A stretch of 64,000 nt of DNA, from the IMG/VR virus record IMGVR_UViG_3300001450_010303, positions 1 to 64,000 of that record; one strand, 5' to 3'. Shown here piece by piece: positions 21,827-29,949 of the stretch (position 1 is the stretch's first letter; each line of letters begins with the position of its first letter). The notes beneath the pieces are model-generated. The model had not been told where the DNA came from. It worked only from the letters and a program-made list of their open reading frames with translations, and ran no database searches. A program made the position numbers and the translations under genes. The stretch is from a virus.

Positions 21827-21852
21827 ACTATTTTGGCGCCCTATTTACGGCG

Positions 21853-22056
21853 ATGGCCAAGAATAGAAAATTTTATAGTATCGGAACAACTGAACAGCCT
21901 GCTAGCCAAACAAACGGATATATACTTAGATGGATCGGTAAAGAAAATGAAGTTTTACAGGAAGGGCCATTTATATCTATAGAAAAAGCGCTAACTGAAC
22001 AAAATACCAAACTAATTAATGGTGTTTGTTCATGGTTGGTGTTTTATGGCGATTGA
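21853..22056 (+). CDS. unknown 67-residue protein
   Basis: Preceded by CTATTTACGGCG rather than a ribosome site. Beta-rich (YSIGTTEQ, GYILRWIGKEN, CSWLVFYGD). No motif. It overlaps the next gene by 11 bases. Confidence 0.55.
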   Translation: MAKNRKFYSIGTTEQPASQTNGYILRWIGKENEVLQEGPFISIEKALTEQNTKLINGVCSWLVFYGD

Positions 22057-22312
22057 AAAAAGCGTATTTGGTGATTTAACCTCTAAAGATTTTGCGATTG
22101 GTGATATAGTAGAGTGGTCTTCATGGGATTCTTCCATTGAAGAGTGGAAATTTCATTATGGGATACTTTTGACGATCGAAAATGAATTTCGTTCCAATAG
22201 GCTTGTTTCTATTTCTCGTGTAATTCCTTTAGAAGATTCAAATAGCGAATTAGAATTCTTTACTATGAGCCTTCGTGTTGTTTCACACAAAGAAGAAATA
22301 GAAACTATTTAA
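22046..22312 (+). CDS. VGDLV-family protein
   Basis: 88 residues from ATG 22046: FAIGDIVEWSS, HYGILLTIE, LVSISRVIP and MSLRVVSH. The core starts near residue 16. An in-frame upstream start at 22019 is less likely given the overlap geometry. Function unknown. Confidence 0.65.
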   Translation: MAIEKSVFGDLTSKDFAIGDIVEWSSWDSSIEEWKFHYGILLTIENEFRSNRLVSISRVIPLEDSNSELEFFTMSLRVVSHKEEIETI

Positions 22313-22316
22313 TATT

Positions 22317-23123
22317 ATGACTGACGCTTTGCAACAATTAATAAAGCAATTTATGCCATTTGCGCAAGAAAGATTTGGCTTTGAGGAACCCCCAAAGCTC
22401 TTTTTTAAAGATGACGAAGCAAATGCTAAAGATCCATTAGGAAAAACTGCTTATTATGACCCTAATGAGAGAACGATAACATTATATATAACTGGCCGTC
22501 ATCCGAAAGATATTCTTAGATCTTTGGGTCATGAGTTAGTTCATCATAAACAGAATTGTTGTGGTATGTTTGACGATGCTGGGCCCACAGAAGATGGATA
22601 TGCACAGTCAAATCCTCACTTACGACAAATGGAAATTGAAGCAAATAGAGATGGTAGTATGTGTTTGCGTGATTTTGAAGATATGTTAAAGAAAGAAAAC
22701 ACTACTTATTATGAACATTTACAAAAAGGAGAAATGAGTAAGATGTCTACAAAAGATTGGAAAAACAAGGAAATTTCTACTCTTCTATCAGAAGCGTGGG
22801 GATTCAAATTTAGTTCTCTTCAAGAATTTGATGAGTTTAATGGAACTGGTGAATTGCAAGAAGAGGGTGATGAAGTAACCACCGAGGGCGACGACAAAGG
22901 AGAGCGGCCATCAGATGCAGCAGAGCGCGAAAAATGCGCTCGGCAGCGGAACAAAAGGTGGGATGATGGTGCTAGAGGAGATAAGTGTGTCCCTGATACA
23001 GCGAAAAAAGAAGAACTTGAAGAAGTGTGTGGAGATAAAGACAAAGTTACTGAAGAAACTGTTGATGCAGCCGAGCTAAAAGAAGCTATTAAAGCGCTTT
23101 TAGGATTATATTTAAAAGGATAA
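22317..23123 (+). CDS. zinc metallopeptidase-like protein
   Basis: 268 residues. HExxH is present as H72-E-L-V-H76 (GHELVHHKQ), with a downstream EIEANRDG near 105 that would give the third ligand, so the site looks intact. The C-terminal third is acidic and holds a Cys-pair motif (KCARQRN...DKCVPD) like that in the 15529 protein. It may process a virion or payload protein, or degrade a host one. The target is unknown. Confidence 0.75.
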   Translation: MTDALQQLIKQFMPFAQERFGFEEPPKLFFKDDEANAKDPLGKTAYYDPNERTITLYITGRHPKDILRSLGHELVHHKQNCCGMFDDAGPTEDGYAQSNPHLRQMEIEANRDGSMCLRDFEDMLKKENTTYYEHLQKGEMSKMSTKDWKNKEISTLLSEAWGFKFSSLQEFDEFNGTGELQEEGDEVTTEGDDKGERPSDAAEREKCARQRNKRWDDGARGDKCVPDTAKKEELEEVCGDKDKVTEETVDAAELKEAIKALLGLYLKG

Positions 23124-23234
23124 ATGTTACCATGACAGGTAAATCTAAAAATTGAGTTTCGAATCGAACTTAAAAAACTTAAGCATAAGTTTATATTCGA
23201 TTTATTGTTACTCCAACACCTGGAGGGTGCAGAC

Positions 23235-23486
23235 GTGTCTTTAAATACAAATTGGCAAGACTTTTTATGTGAGAGTCTTGATGAAAAAACAATATTCACT
23301 TATATACAGGGTTTAGAAGAAGTTATATCTAATCTCAAACCTCGTTCTATGACTGAAAAGCGTAGAATGGCGCTAGCCAAGCAGCACTTACGTGAGGTTA
23401 AGCGACATGCTAGACGCATGATGAATGAAAACAATGTGTTACAAGAAAAACTTAATATATTGGAAGAAAGTGTAGGAGATAAGTAA
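23235..23486 (+). CDS. small basic helical protein with tag-like start, GTG
   Basis: 83 residues. GTG at 23235 follows a strong GGAGG site. It starts (M)SLNTNWQDFLCESLDE, matching the W..FL-x-E tag. The rest is a basic helix (KRRMALAKQHLREVKRHARR) and a coiled-coil end. A small basic protein with a capsid-targeting-like start fits an internal head protein. It shares one base with the next ATG. Confidence 0.6.
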   Translation: MSLNTNWQDFLCESLDEKTIFTYIQGLEEVISNLKPRSMTEKRRMALAKQHLREVKRHARRMMNENNVLQEKLNILEESVGDK

Positions 23487-25843
23487 TGGGTAGTGCTAAC
23501 ACACACTTAACCCACCTCGAAGAGTTAGTTCTTACTCAGGGGGCGCCAGGGTACGAGATGGCCAGGGCATTTCTTTTAGAACTTCTCGAAACCCTTAAGG
23601 GAAATTCCAACTCTCATATTCAAACATCAGTTAAGTGGGATGGCGCCCCGGCGATATTCACAGGTATAAATCCAGAAAATGGCCGGTTTTTTGTAGGCAC
23701 TAAATCGATCTTTAATAAAGTACCTAAGATTAATTATACTGAAGAAGACATTTTAAACAACCATGGCCATGCGCCTGGGCTCGTTGATAAATTAACGAAA
23801 GCATTAAAATATCTGCCAGCACTGGGAATCAAAAAGATTCTACAGGGTGATTTTATGTTTGATGATGGAATGCTTGAAATAGTTGATATTGATGGTGAGC
23901 CTCATTATCGTTTCAAACCAAATACAATTGTTTATGCTGTTCCAGTGAATTCAGACCTTGGCAGAGAGGTTGGACAATCAAAATTTGGTATTGTATTCCA
24001 CACGACATATGATAGTTTAGATAGTGGTGCTAGCTTTGGTGCTGATGTCAGCGAACTCAGACGGGCGCCCGGAATCTGGTTTGACGATGCTTTTTTTACA
24101 GATGACACTGGTACTGTGACTCTTACCGAAGATGAAGAACACAAAGTTGTTAATTTAGTTGAAGAAGCGGACTCAGTTAATGGAAAAATCGATTATAATA
24201 ATTTACCATCTGATTTTTTAAATATTTATATTAACAGCGAAATTAAAACTGGACAGTTTTTAGAAAATCCTGAAGCATCATTCATTGGATTTAAGGAATG
24301 GTATTCTGCGCGTGGTGAAAAGAGAGTTAGTAAGTTAAAAAGTGAGAAGGGGCGAACACGGGCAATTGAAAAAGGACAGCAAGACTTACAATTATTTGAT
24401 AGTAAAAGAGAAGATATCCTTAATCTTTTCCGAGTATCGCGCCTTTTGTTTGAAGCCAAGAATATTTTCATTGAGAAATATAATAATGCTGTATATACTA
24501 CTAAACATTTTGTTGATGATGGCTCAGGAGACCTGGCCGCCACCAATCCAGAAGGATACGTTGCAGTAGATCACGAGGGGAATGGTATTAAGTTTGTAGA
24601 TCGCTTGGAGTTTAGTCGGGCCAATTTTATGATAGATAAATCTGCAAAATTTACACAAGAGTCCATTGAGCATTTGCCACTTGATGAATCACAGATGTTT
24701 GTTATTCAGGTTTCTAAGGATAAGCAAATATCAAAAACTTTGAAAGAGTGGATGAGCGAAATTAAAGCCACAAACCACAAATATCAGAAACTCCCTCAGT
24801 TGGTTTATGAGGACGTCTTAGCCGGTACCCCCATCGTAGATATAGTTCTACAGGAAAACGCGGAGAAGACCGTGTATAACACAGTTATTCGGTATATTAA
24901 TGAATCACTCGCAGGCACAGGTCAAGAATACGATGACGAGTGGGATGAATACCGACATTATGCAGATCAAGATTTAGGATTGCCATTAGAAGACGAAGAT
25001 GAAGATCCAGTCGTAGATAATGATTTTGGTGATGAGCCTACAACCTGGGCTATTATTCCGGGCGCGTTCAAACCACCACATAAGGGGCATGCCGATATGG
25101 TACGTAGATATGCTACCGGCGACGGGGTTCCAAAGGCTGATAAAGTAATAGTTGTTATATCTGCGCCTATGAATGCACAACGACAACTAAGAGATGGTAC
25201 TACTATCAATGAAGATCATGCGATCGAGTTTTGGAAAGAATTGTTTCCAGAGGTTGCCAGTCTTCCTAATGTAGAATTTGAGGTGGCGTCTAAAGATATG
25301 AAATCGCCCATCACTGTGGCATACAATTATATCAGTGAGAAATCACCATTGCCTTTTAAAGATGGTGACAGAGTTATTTTAGGTGCTAGTGACAAACCAG
25401 ATTCAAACGAAAAACCAGATTGGATGCGGTGGAACAATGTCAATGATGAAAAACATGTAAAACACGGTATCGAGTTATTGCGCGGTGAAGAATATGCTGT
25501 GCCAGCTTTACCTCGCGCGGGCGGCGGAAGTTTTAGTGCTTCAGCTGCACGTGATTTAATTTCTGACTTAGTAGATAATCCTTCTGATAAAGAGGCGTAT
25601 GTTGAACTGAGTGATTTTGTACCGGCTAATAGAATTGGATATCTTTTTGATACTCTCAAAAAACCTAGACCTATCTTTGTTGATAAAGATTTAGATGAGA
25701 TGAACGCGATGGGGGCTGGAAGTGTGGTTGGAGGAGTGAATATGAGAGATGATGAAGATATAAATACTTGGAACGAAAATATAGATTTAAATACCATTGA
25801 TGAGGTGATAAGACTAATTATGGAAAAGGGAATTATGAGATGA
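23486..25843 (+). CDS. ligase-like domain fused to HxGH nucleotidyltransferase
   Basis: 785 residues. The N-terminal part carries SVKWDGAPAIF with K50-W-D-G53, the K-x-D-G signature of ATP/NAD-dependent ligases and capping enzymes. From memory it resembles phage DUF6267 proteins. The C-terminal part, from about residue 525, has GAFKPPHKGH and a late SFSASAARD, the HxGH and ISSTxxR-type motifs of NMN/pantetheine-type adenylyltransferases. So two nucleotide-transfer domains sit in one chain. Substrates are unknown. It overlaps the next gene by 4 bases. Confidence 0.8.
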   Translation: MGSANTHLTHLEELVLTQGAPGYEMARAFLLELLETLKGNSNSHIQTSVKWDGAPAIFTGINPENGRFFVGTKSIFNKVPKINYTEEDILNNHGHAPGLVDKLTKALKYLPALGIKKILQGDFMFDDGMLEIVDIDGEPHYRFKPNTIVYAVPVNSDLGREVGQSKFGIVFHTTYDSLDSGASFGADVSELRRAPGIWFDDAFFTDDTGTVTLTEDEEHKVVNLVEEADSVNGKIDYNNLPSDFLNIYINSEIKTGQFLENPEASFIGFKEWYSARGEKRVSKLKSEKGRTRAIEKGQQDLQLFDSKREDILNLFRVSRLLFEAKNIFIEKYNNAVYTTKHFVDDGSGDLAATNPEGYVAVDHEGNGIKFVDRLEFSRANFMIDKSAKFTQESIEHLPLDESQMFVIQVSKDKQISKTLKEWMSEIKATNHKYQKLPQLVYEDVLAGTPIVDIVLQENAEKTVYNTVIRYINESLAGTGQEYDDEWDEYRHYADQDLGLPLEDEDEDPVVDNDFGDEPTTWAIIPGAFKPPHKGHADMVRRYATGDGVPKADKVIVVISAPMNAQRQLRDGTTINEDHAIEFWKELFPEVASLPNVEFEVASKDMKSPITVAYNYISEKSPLPFKDGDRVILGASDKPDSNEKPDWMRWNNVNDEKHVKHGIELLRGEEYAVPALPRAGGGSFSASAARDLISDLVDNPSDKEAYVELSDFVPANRIGYLFDTLKKPRPIFVDKDLDEMNAMGAGSVVGGVNMRDDEDINTWNENIDLNTIDEVIRLIMEKGIMR

Positions 25844-26604
25844 ACGAACAAGAAAAGCTCCTTAGAGAGAATATAAGACATATGATCCGGATTGTCAAGC
25901 AGAAAAAGAACGACAATGAAGCTTCTCTGCGAGAGGTAATTCGAGGATTTATGGATTTTGAACTGAAAAATTTATTAGAAGGTGGAATTCCTGATGTTGA
26001 TCCATCGCCGAACAAATCTACCGGAATCAATGTTTTAGAAGAACTCCTTAAAAAGATAATACCAGTTTTGGAAACAGATTATAAGTCACTTACAACAGAT
26101 GTATCTCAAAGAGAGTCATTTAGAGCGCATATTATTAACGCCGCTATTAATACTCTTACGCCGGCTAAAATCAATACAGATGCTATAGTTGATATGGCTG
26201 AGCCATTACAAGAAACTGATATTGATGAAGAAATTGATATCAGTGTTGGTGATGAAAACGACGATAAATTTATTGATATACGGACGGACGCTGAAAAATC
26301 TGCTGAAGATGAGAGTAACGAAGAAGATCCTAGAGATACTTTTGGTTCGGGTGTTGAAGGAGATGAAACCGGTAGAAACATGGCATTTCAGTCGTTTAAG
26401 AAAATTGAAACAAGTATTGTTGATGCATATGAATTGCTTAGTAATGATGAGGATCAAGAATTGTTTTATGATTATTTGGTAGCTAACCTTAAATTATATT
26501 TTGATAAATTTGAAAAGGAATTGGCTCCTTCTGTAGAAGAGCCCACAAACCAAGCTTATGATACAGCTAAGTCAGAACAAGAACCAGAAATGGCTGGAAT
26601 ATAA
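25840..26604 (+). CDS. unknown acidic 254-residue protein
   Basis: A charged N-terminal helix (MNEQEKLLRENIRHMIRIVK) and the stretch NKSTGINVLEELLKKIIPVL are followed by a very acidic middle (DIDEEIDISVGDENDD) and another helical region. It resembles capsid scaffold or core proteins in composition only. From memory, similar proteins occur in uncultured marine phages. Coupled to the fusion gene upstream. Confidence 0.6.
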   Translation: MNEQEKLLRENIRHMIRIVKQKKNDNEASLREVIRGFMDFELKNLLEGGIPDVDPSPNKSTGINVLEELLKKIIPVLETDYKSLTTDVSQRESFRAHIINAAINTLTPAKINTDAIVDMAEPLQETDIDEEIDISVGDENDDKFIDIRTDAEKSAEDESNEEDPRDTFGSGVEGDETGRNMAFQSFKKIETSIVDAYELLSNDEDQELFYDYLVANLKLYFDKFEKELAPSVEEPTNQAYDTAKSEQEPEMAGI

Positions 26605-26838
26605 ATGAGTTTTAATGATTTTAAAGATGAATTGGCAGAGGCTTTGGGCGCTACAGCAGCCAGGGATGCGAAGGCCGGGATGACGAATTACGACCCGGGT
26701 GTGGAACCAGCAGGTTCTACAGACGTAGATCCTGAAGAACAAGTCATAGAACAGGCCACTAAAATTGCAGAAGCTATAAAAACTTACTTAATTGGCCTTG
26801 ATGACGGCGGACGACTTAGAACCCCCGGCGGCAGTTGA
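26605..26838 (+). CDS. unknown 77-residue protein
   Basis: Starts at the base after the previous stop. Helical start (MSFNDFKDELAEALGATAARD), flexible Gly/Pro middle, helical end (QATKIAEAIKTYLIGL). No motif. Last gene of the block before a 109-base AT-rich gap. Confidence 0.6.
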   Translation: MSFNDFKDELAEALGATAARDAKAGMTNYDPGVEPAGSTDVDPEEQVIEQATKIAEAIKTYLIGLDDGGRLRTPGGS

Positions 26839-26947
26839 TACTTAAAATAAAATTTCATCTTTTTACTTGACAACTTTACGAATTCATATTACACTATAAT
26901 TGTGTTCTGCTTGTGAAAGTCATGACAGTCATTACAATCATATATTT

Positions 26948-27292
26948 ATGAAGATCAATAAAACTAACTTGACAACCACAAATAAAAGTATTATACTAAA
27001 GTTGTGCTTGCAAGATGATCTACTGACACAGATTAATAAACTATCATTAGAAGACCTTATAGCAGTCAAATTAGAACTATCATCTAGAAATATAAATAAC
27101 AGGTTATATGGATTTGATATCTGGAGAAAGTCCAATTACATTATTAAAGAAGCAATTCTTAAATTTGCTCTTTCAACGACTAATTCTAAGAAGAGTGCAG
27201 CAAGGTTTCTAAATTTAACCTACATTGAGTTTAGAAGAGTAGTAAAAGACTATAAAGTAAAGGAGTGGTTCTCTCAACCATCAGATCTTTAA
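26948..27292 (+). CDS. possible Fis-like HTH protein
   Basis: 114 residues from ATG 26948 (MKINKTNLTT). The C-terminal 40 residues (KSAARFLNLTYIEFRRVVKDY, split here) match the spacing of a Fis/NtrC-type helix-turn-helix, so DNA binding is likely. The gap before it contains TTGACA (26867) and TATAAT (26895), but their 22-base spacing is too long for a standard promoter. It may regulate phage genes. Confidence 0.6.
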   Translation: MKINKTNLTTTNKSIILKLCLQDDLLTQINKLSLEDLIAVKLELSSRNINNRLYGFDIWRKSNYIIKEAILKFALSTTNSKKSAARFLNLTYIEFRRVVKDYKVKEWFSQPSDL

Positions 27293-27471
27293 CATTTAAA
27301 AATCATTCGGTATGAACATATTAAGGTAACGGGGGCTCCATATCTACTAAGAGCCTCCATAGCAAGGAAGTTTAAAACAAAAAAACTATAGATCAGGTGT
27401 GGTGACCAAAAGATCCACAACCGGATGAATATTTTGTAAAAAAGCCTATTTATTAACAAAGGAGCCAAAAA
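27293..27471 (+). other. structured leader region before the thioredoxin gene
   Basis: Two hairpins can be drawn. GGGGGCTC pairs with GAGCCTCC around a 12-base loop (about 27331-27358), and GGTGTGG pairs with CCACAACC (about 27396-27422). Neither is followed by a T run, so these are not simple terminators. A ribosome site AAGGAGCC precedes the next ATG. It may be a regulatory leader or small RNA. Confidence 0.4.
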
Positions 27472-28083
27472 ATGCTATATTTTTTACTATCGATGTTAGT
27501 ATGTTGCAAGCCGGCAAAAGTGATAATTGAGGATGGAATAGATTCTTCAAGTCAAATAGAACCACAATTGGGAGAACCAGAAATACCCAGAGAACCAGTA
27601 GGGGTTATGGCAGCAGAAGATTGCCGGCAAATTAATATGGGCGATAAGGCATGTGACTTTAGACTTAGACACCAAAATGGTGAAGTGTGGAGTTTATATG
27701 ATTATGAGGGTGATGTCGTATTATTAGACTTTTCCACAGTATGGTGCCCACCGTGCCAAGCCGCAGGACACTCTACACAGCCTCTACAAGACGCTTACGG
27801 CGCTGAAGGTGTCAGGATAGTAACTATACTCATTGACGGCGCCCAGAACGGTGTTGAACCATCGGAAGAAGAAATAAATACGTGGGTGACCGATCATAAC
27901 ATTACCACGGCGCCGGTCTTACGAGGTTCTAGAGATAAGATGATGGATCCGTCAGGTATTACAGGATATCCGCTCGGCAGCTGGCCAACATATCTTTATC
28001 TGGATAGAGAACTCAAATTTTATGCTGGACATTCAGGATTCAGCGAAGAATACGCAAGACAAACAATAGAGGAAAAACTGTAA
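27472..28083 (+). CDS. exported TlpA/ResA-like thioredoxin lipoprotein
   Basis: 203 residues. A short lipoprotein signal (MLYFLLSMLVCC, lipid Cys at 11 or 12) is followed by a thioredoxin fold with the redox pair WCPPC near residues 96-100 and a later cis-Pro region (GSWPTYLYLD). TlpA-like proteins reduce disulfides outside the cytoplasm. It fits a set of phage exports here (13245, 14352, 28889). It may service their Cys residues or host envelope proteins. Confidence 0.85.
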   Translation: MLYFLLSMLVCCKPAKVIIEDGIDSSSQIEPQLGEPEIPREPVGVMAAEDCRQINMGDKACDFRLRHQNGEVWSLYDYEGDVVLLDFSTVWCPPCQAAGHSTQPLQDAYGAEGVRIVTILIDGAQNGVEPSEEEINTWVTDHNITTAPVLRGSRDKMMDPSGITGYPLGSWPTYLYLDRELKFYAGHSGFSEEYARQTIEEKL

Positions 28084-28292
28084 TGTGGAAAATATATAAA
28101 TGGAATGGAAAGTATATCAAGGGAGACTTGGTAAGTAAGCATTCTAGCGAAGACGCTGCTATTAAGAAGGCTAAGAAAGAAATTGGCTTTACATATGCAG
28201 AAAAATCAAAAATAGGAAAAGAAACACTTATTTGGTTAGATGATGAGCATCATACACCAATGGGTGTAATTATCAAAAAAACTCGGGGGTGA
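28083..28292 (+). CDS. unknown 69-residue protein overlapping tmRNA
   Basis: MWKIYKWNGKYIKGDLV is followed by an Ala/Lys helix (EDAAIKKAKKEIG) and beta strands (ETLIWLDDEHHTPMGVII). It starts on the last base of the previous stop. Its final 8 bases, including the TGA stop, are also the first bases of the tmRNA acceptor stem, so mRNA and tmRNA share DNA. Confidence 0.6.
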   Translation: MWKIYKWNGKYIKGDLVSKHSSEDAAIKKAKKEIGFTYAEKSKIGKETLIWLDDEHHTPMGVIIKKTRG

Positions 28293-28630
28293 TCTGGATT
28301 CGACAGAGTAAGAAAGAGGAAAAGTGCAAGTAGTCAAACGTAGCAGCAGACTTTAAATGCAGATACAAAAAATAATTGCTAATAACAATAACAACTTCGA
28401 ATCTGTCCGCTTAGCGGCTTAATCGGGTGGCCGCTCAAAGCCATCTATCCAATTTGAGCAAAACAACAGACAAGTTGTAAAAATCAAACCACCCATCGTA
28501 ATACGGTAGTGAGCGATGTGGAACAAACTACCTCCACTTGGCTGTATGTGTAGTATAAATGGTCCAAACTTGTGAATGACTTTAATTAGACTTATTTTGG
28601 ACGCGGGTTCGATCCCCGCCGCCTCCACCA
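28285..28630 (+). ncRNA. ssrA: tmRNA (ssrA), one-piece
   Basis: 346 bases. The 5' GGGGGTGATCTGGATTCGAC is the standard tmRNA opening. GGGGGTG pairs over 7 bp with CGCCTCC before ACCA, and the T arm is GCGGG-TTCGATC-CCCGC. The tag frame is 28378-28422, with GCT as resume codon after AAAAAATAATT, coding ANNNNNFESVRLAA and stop, ending in the expected LAA. It would rescue stalled ribosomes and mark the stalled protein for proteolysis, using host SmpB, since no smpB is seen in this window. Confidence 0.93.
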
Positions 28631-28636
28631 TTTATT

Positions 28637-28849
28637 ATGTTTAATTTTAACTTCAATTGGTTTAAGAAAAAAGAGCCCATAGAAGAGCAATTAGCTCATG
28701 AGTATGTTGATGCAATTGAGCATGCTCTATGGGAAATTAAAGAAGAGTATGATTTTCCAACAGAAGAAATAGATGTTGTTGTAAAGTCAAAAAGAAAAAA
28801 CTTTGACTTTTTACATAAAGAAAACCGAAAAAGAAACAAACCAAAATAG
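28637..28849 (+). CDS. unknown 70-residue protein
   Basis: Starts 6 bases after the tmRNA CCA end. It starts with FNFNFNWFKKKE, then an acidic helix (LAHEYVDAIEHALWEIKEEY), then a basic tail (RKNFDFLHKENRKRNKPK). No ribosome site, so it may be read from a transcript including tmRNA or from a local promoter. Function unknown. Confidence 0.55.
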   Translation: MFNFNFNWFKKKEPIEEQLAHEYVDAIEHALWEIKEEYDFPTEEIDVVVKSKRKNFDFLHKENRKRNKPK

Positions 28850-28888
28850 ATACTAATAGAGATAAAAACGAATGGAATGGAGGTTTTT

Positions 28889-29263
28889 ATGCTAAAAAGA
28901 GTATTTTTTATATTATCACTGATCATAACTGGGTGTGTAAAACATCCAAGCGCTCTAACTGGAGAAGGCCTTTCAGGGTTTTCTGGCTTTAATTTCGAGC
29001 CCTCTCGTAGTACCTGTATTAATGGGGTTATGGTAGCAATCGACTATGCATGTGCAGTCCCAATGACAACAGAAGTTAATAGACAATACGCAGTTATTGG
29101 ATGTACTGATGTTACAGATCGCCCGGAAGCATATGACTGGAGCAAGGTTAATGTAATTGCACTCTTTGACCCCAGGTTACCAGATCCTATACATTCTACA
29201 ATAATATGTATCGATCCTATAACAAGACTTTATCTACAACAAACTCCAACTGAAAAACGGTGA
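28889..29263 (+). CDS. small lipoprotein of unknown function
   Basis: 124 residues from ATG 28889 with a GGAGG site (an upstream in-frame start at 28877 is less likely). Lipobox LIITGC puts the lipid Cys at 17. Four more Cys follow in the mature part (STCIN, DYACAV, IGCTD, IICID) and could form disulfides. It is a third phage lipoprotein in the window and overlaps the next gene by 4 bases. Confidence 0.7.
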   Translation: MLKRVFFILSLIITGCVKHPSALTGEGLSGFSGFNFEPSRSTCINGVMVAIDYACAVPMTTEVNRQYAVIGCTDVTDRPEAYDWSKVNVIALFDPRLPDPIHSTIICIDPITRLYLQQTPTEKR

Positions 29264-29733
29264 AAATACAAGTAGCATTTTATAAAGGCGAAGGCAACTT
29301 TTTCAATAAAGTTGTAAGATGGTGGACGGATAGTATTTATAGTCACGCCGAAATAATATTACCTGATGGATACACATGGGTAGGAATAAGCCCATTTATA
29401 AAATCAAAGGTCGCGGAAAGAAAAAAGATAATGCTCGCCCATAAAGAGTGGGATTTTATAGATTTAGACATAACAGAAAATCAATACAACATTATAATGG
29501 AGTTTTTCGAAGATACTAAGGGACAAGGATATGATTGGCTTGGAATGTTATTATCACAGTTTCTTCCATGTAAAATAAAACACAAGAAGCGATGGTATTG
29601 TAGTGAGTGGATTTCTTATGCATTGCGTATCGCCTGTATCATAGACTGGAGAAAAATAAGAATATATGAAAGAAAAGATTTATCGCCAGAAGTTTTATAT
29701 CAACTTCTAATTAAACCAAATAATGAAATATGA
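29260..29733 (+). CDS. YiiX/YebB-like papain-fold enzyme
   Basis: 157 residues, GTG start overlapping the previous stop. Permuted NlpC/P60 layout: H29 in IYSHAEI near the start and the nucleophile-like C114 in RWYCSEW. Such enzymes act as amidases, peptidases or lipid hydrolases. In phage they often act on the envelope. No signal peptide is seen, so cytoplasmic use or release at lysis is likely. Substrate unknown. Confidence 0.75.
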   Translation: MKIQVAFYKGEGNFFNKVVRWWTDSIYSHAEIILPDGYTWVGISPFIKSKVAERKKIMLAHKEWDFIDLDITENQYNIIMEFFEDTKGQGYDWLGMLLSQFLPCKIKHKKRWYCSEWISYALRIACIIDWRKIRIYERKDLSPEVLYQLLIKPNNEI

Positions 29734-29923
29734 AGTTGATGAATGGGTTCTTTATTGCCAATTTCCAGAAAGCGAAGTTTTAAAATACAATAAAATAGAA
29801 TCCGTTATTCTAGAGGTTTTATCAAACGATTTATTTTACGATTATAGAATCTATTTAAATGATGGTTCTGGTAAATATAAAAAAGTGAAAGAAGAAAATC
29901 TTCTTAAACATATCAAAAAATAA
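29723..29923 (+). CDS. VGDLV-family protein (divergent)
   Basis: 66 residues: YEVDEWVLYCQ, IESVILEVL, YRIYLND and EENLLKHI. The GDLV start is replaced by VDEWVLY but strand order fits the family. Overlaps the previous gene by 11 bases. Confidence 0.6.
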   Translation: MKYEVDEWVLYCQFPESEVLKYNKIESVILEVLSNDLFYDYRIYLNDGSGKYKKVKEENLLKHIKK

Positions 29924-29949
29924 TAGTAGAATATTATAAAGGAGAAATT

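Noticed and set aside
26867-26900. TTGACA and TATAAT before the HTH gene as a promoter
   Set aside because: The 22-base spacing is outside the workable range. The two hexamers probably do not act together, although one may pair with an unseen element.
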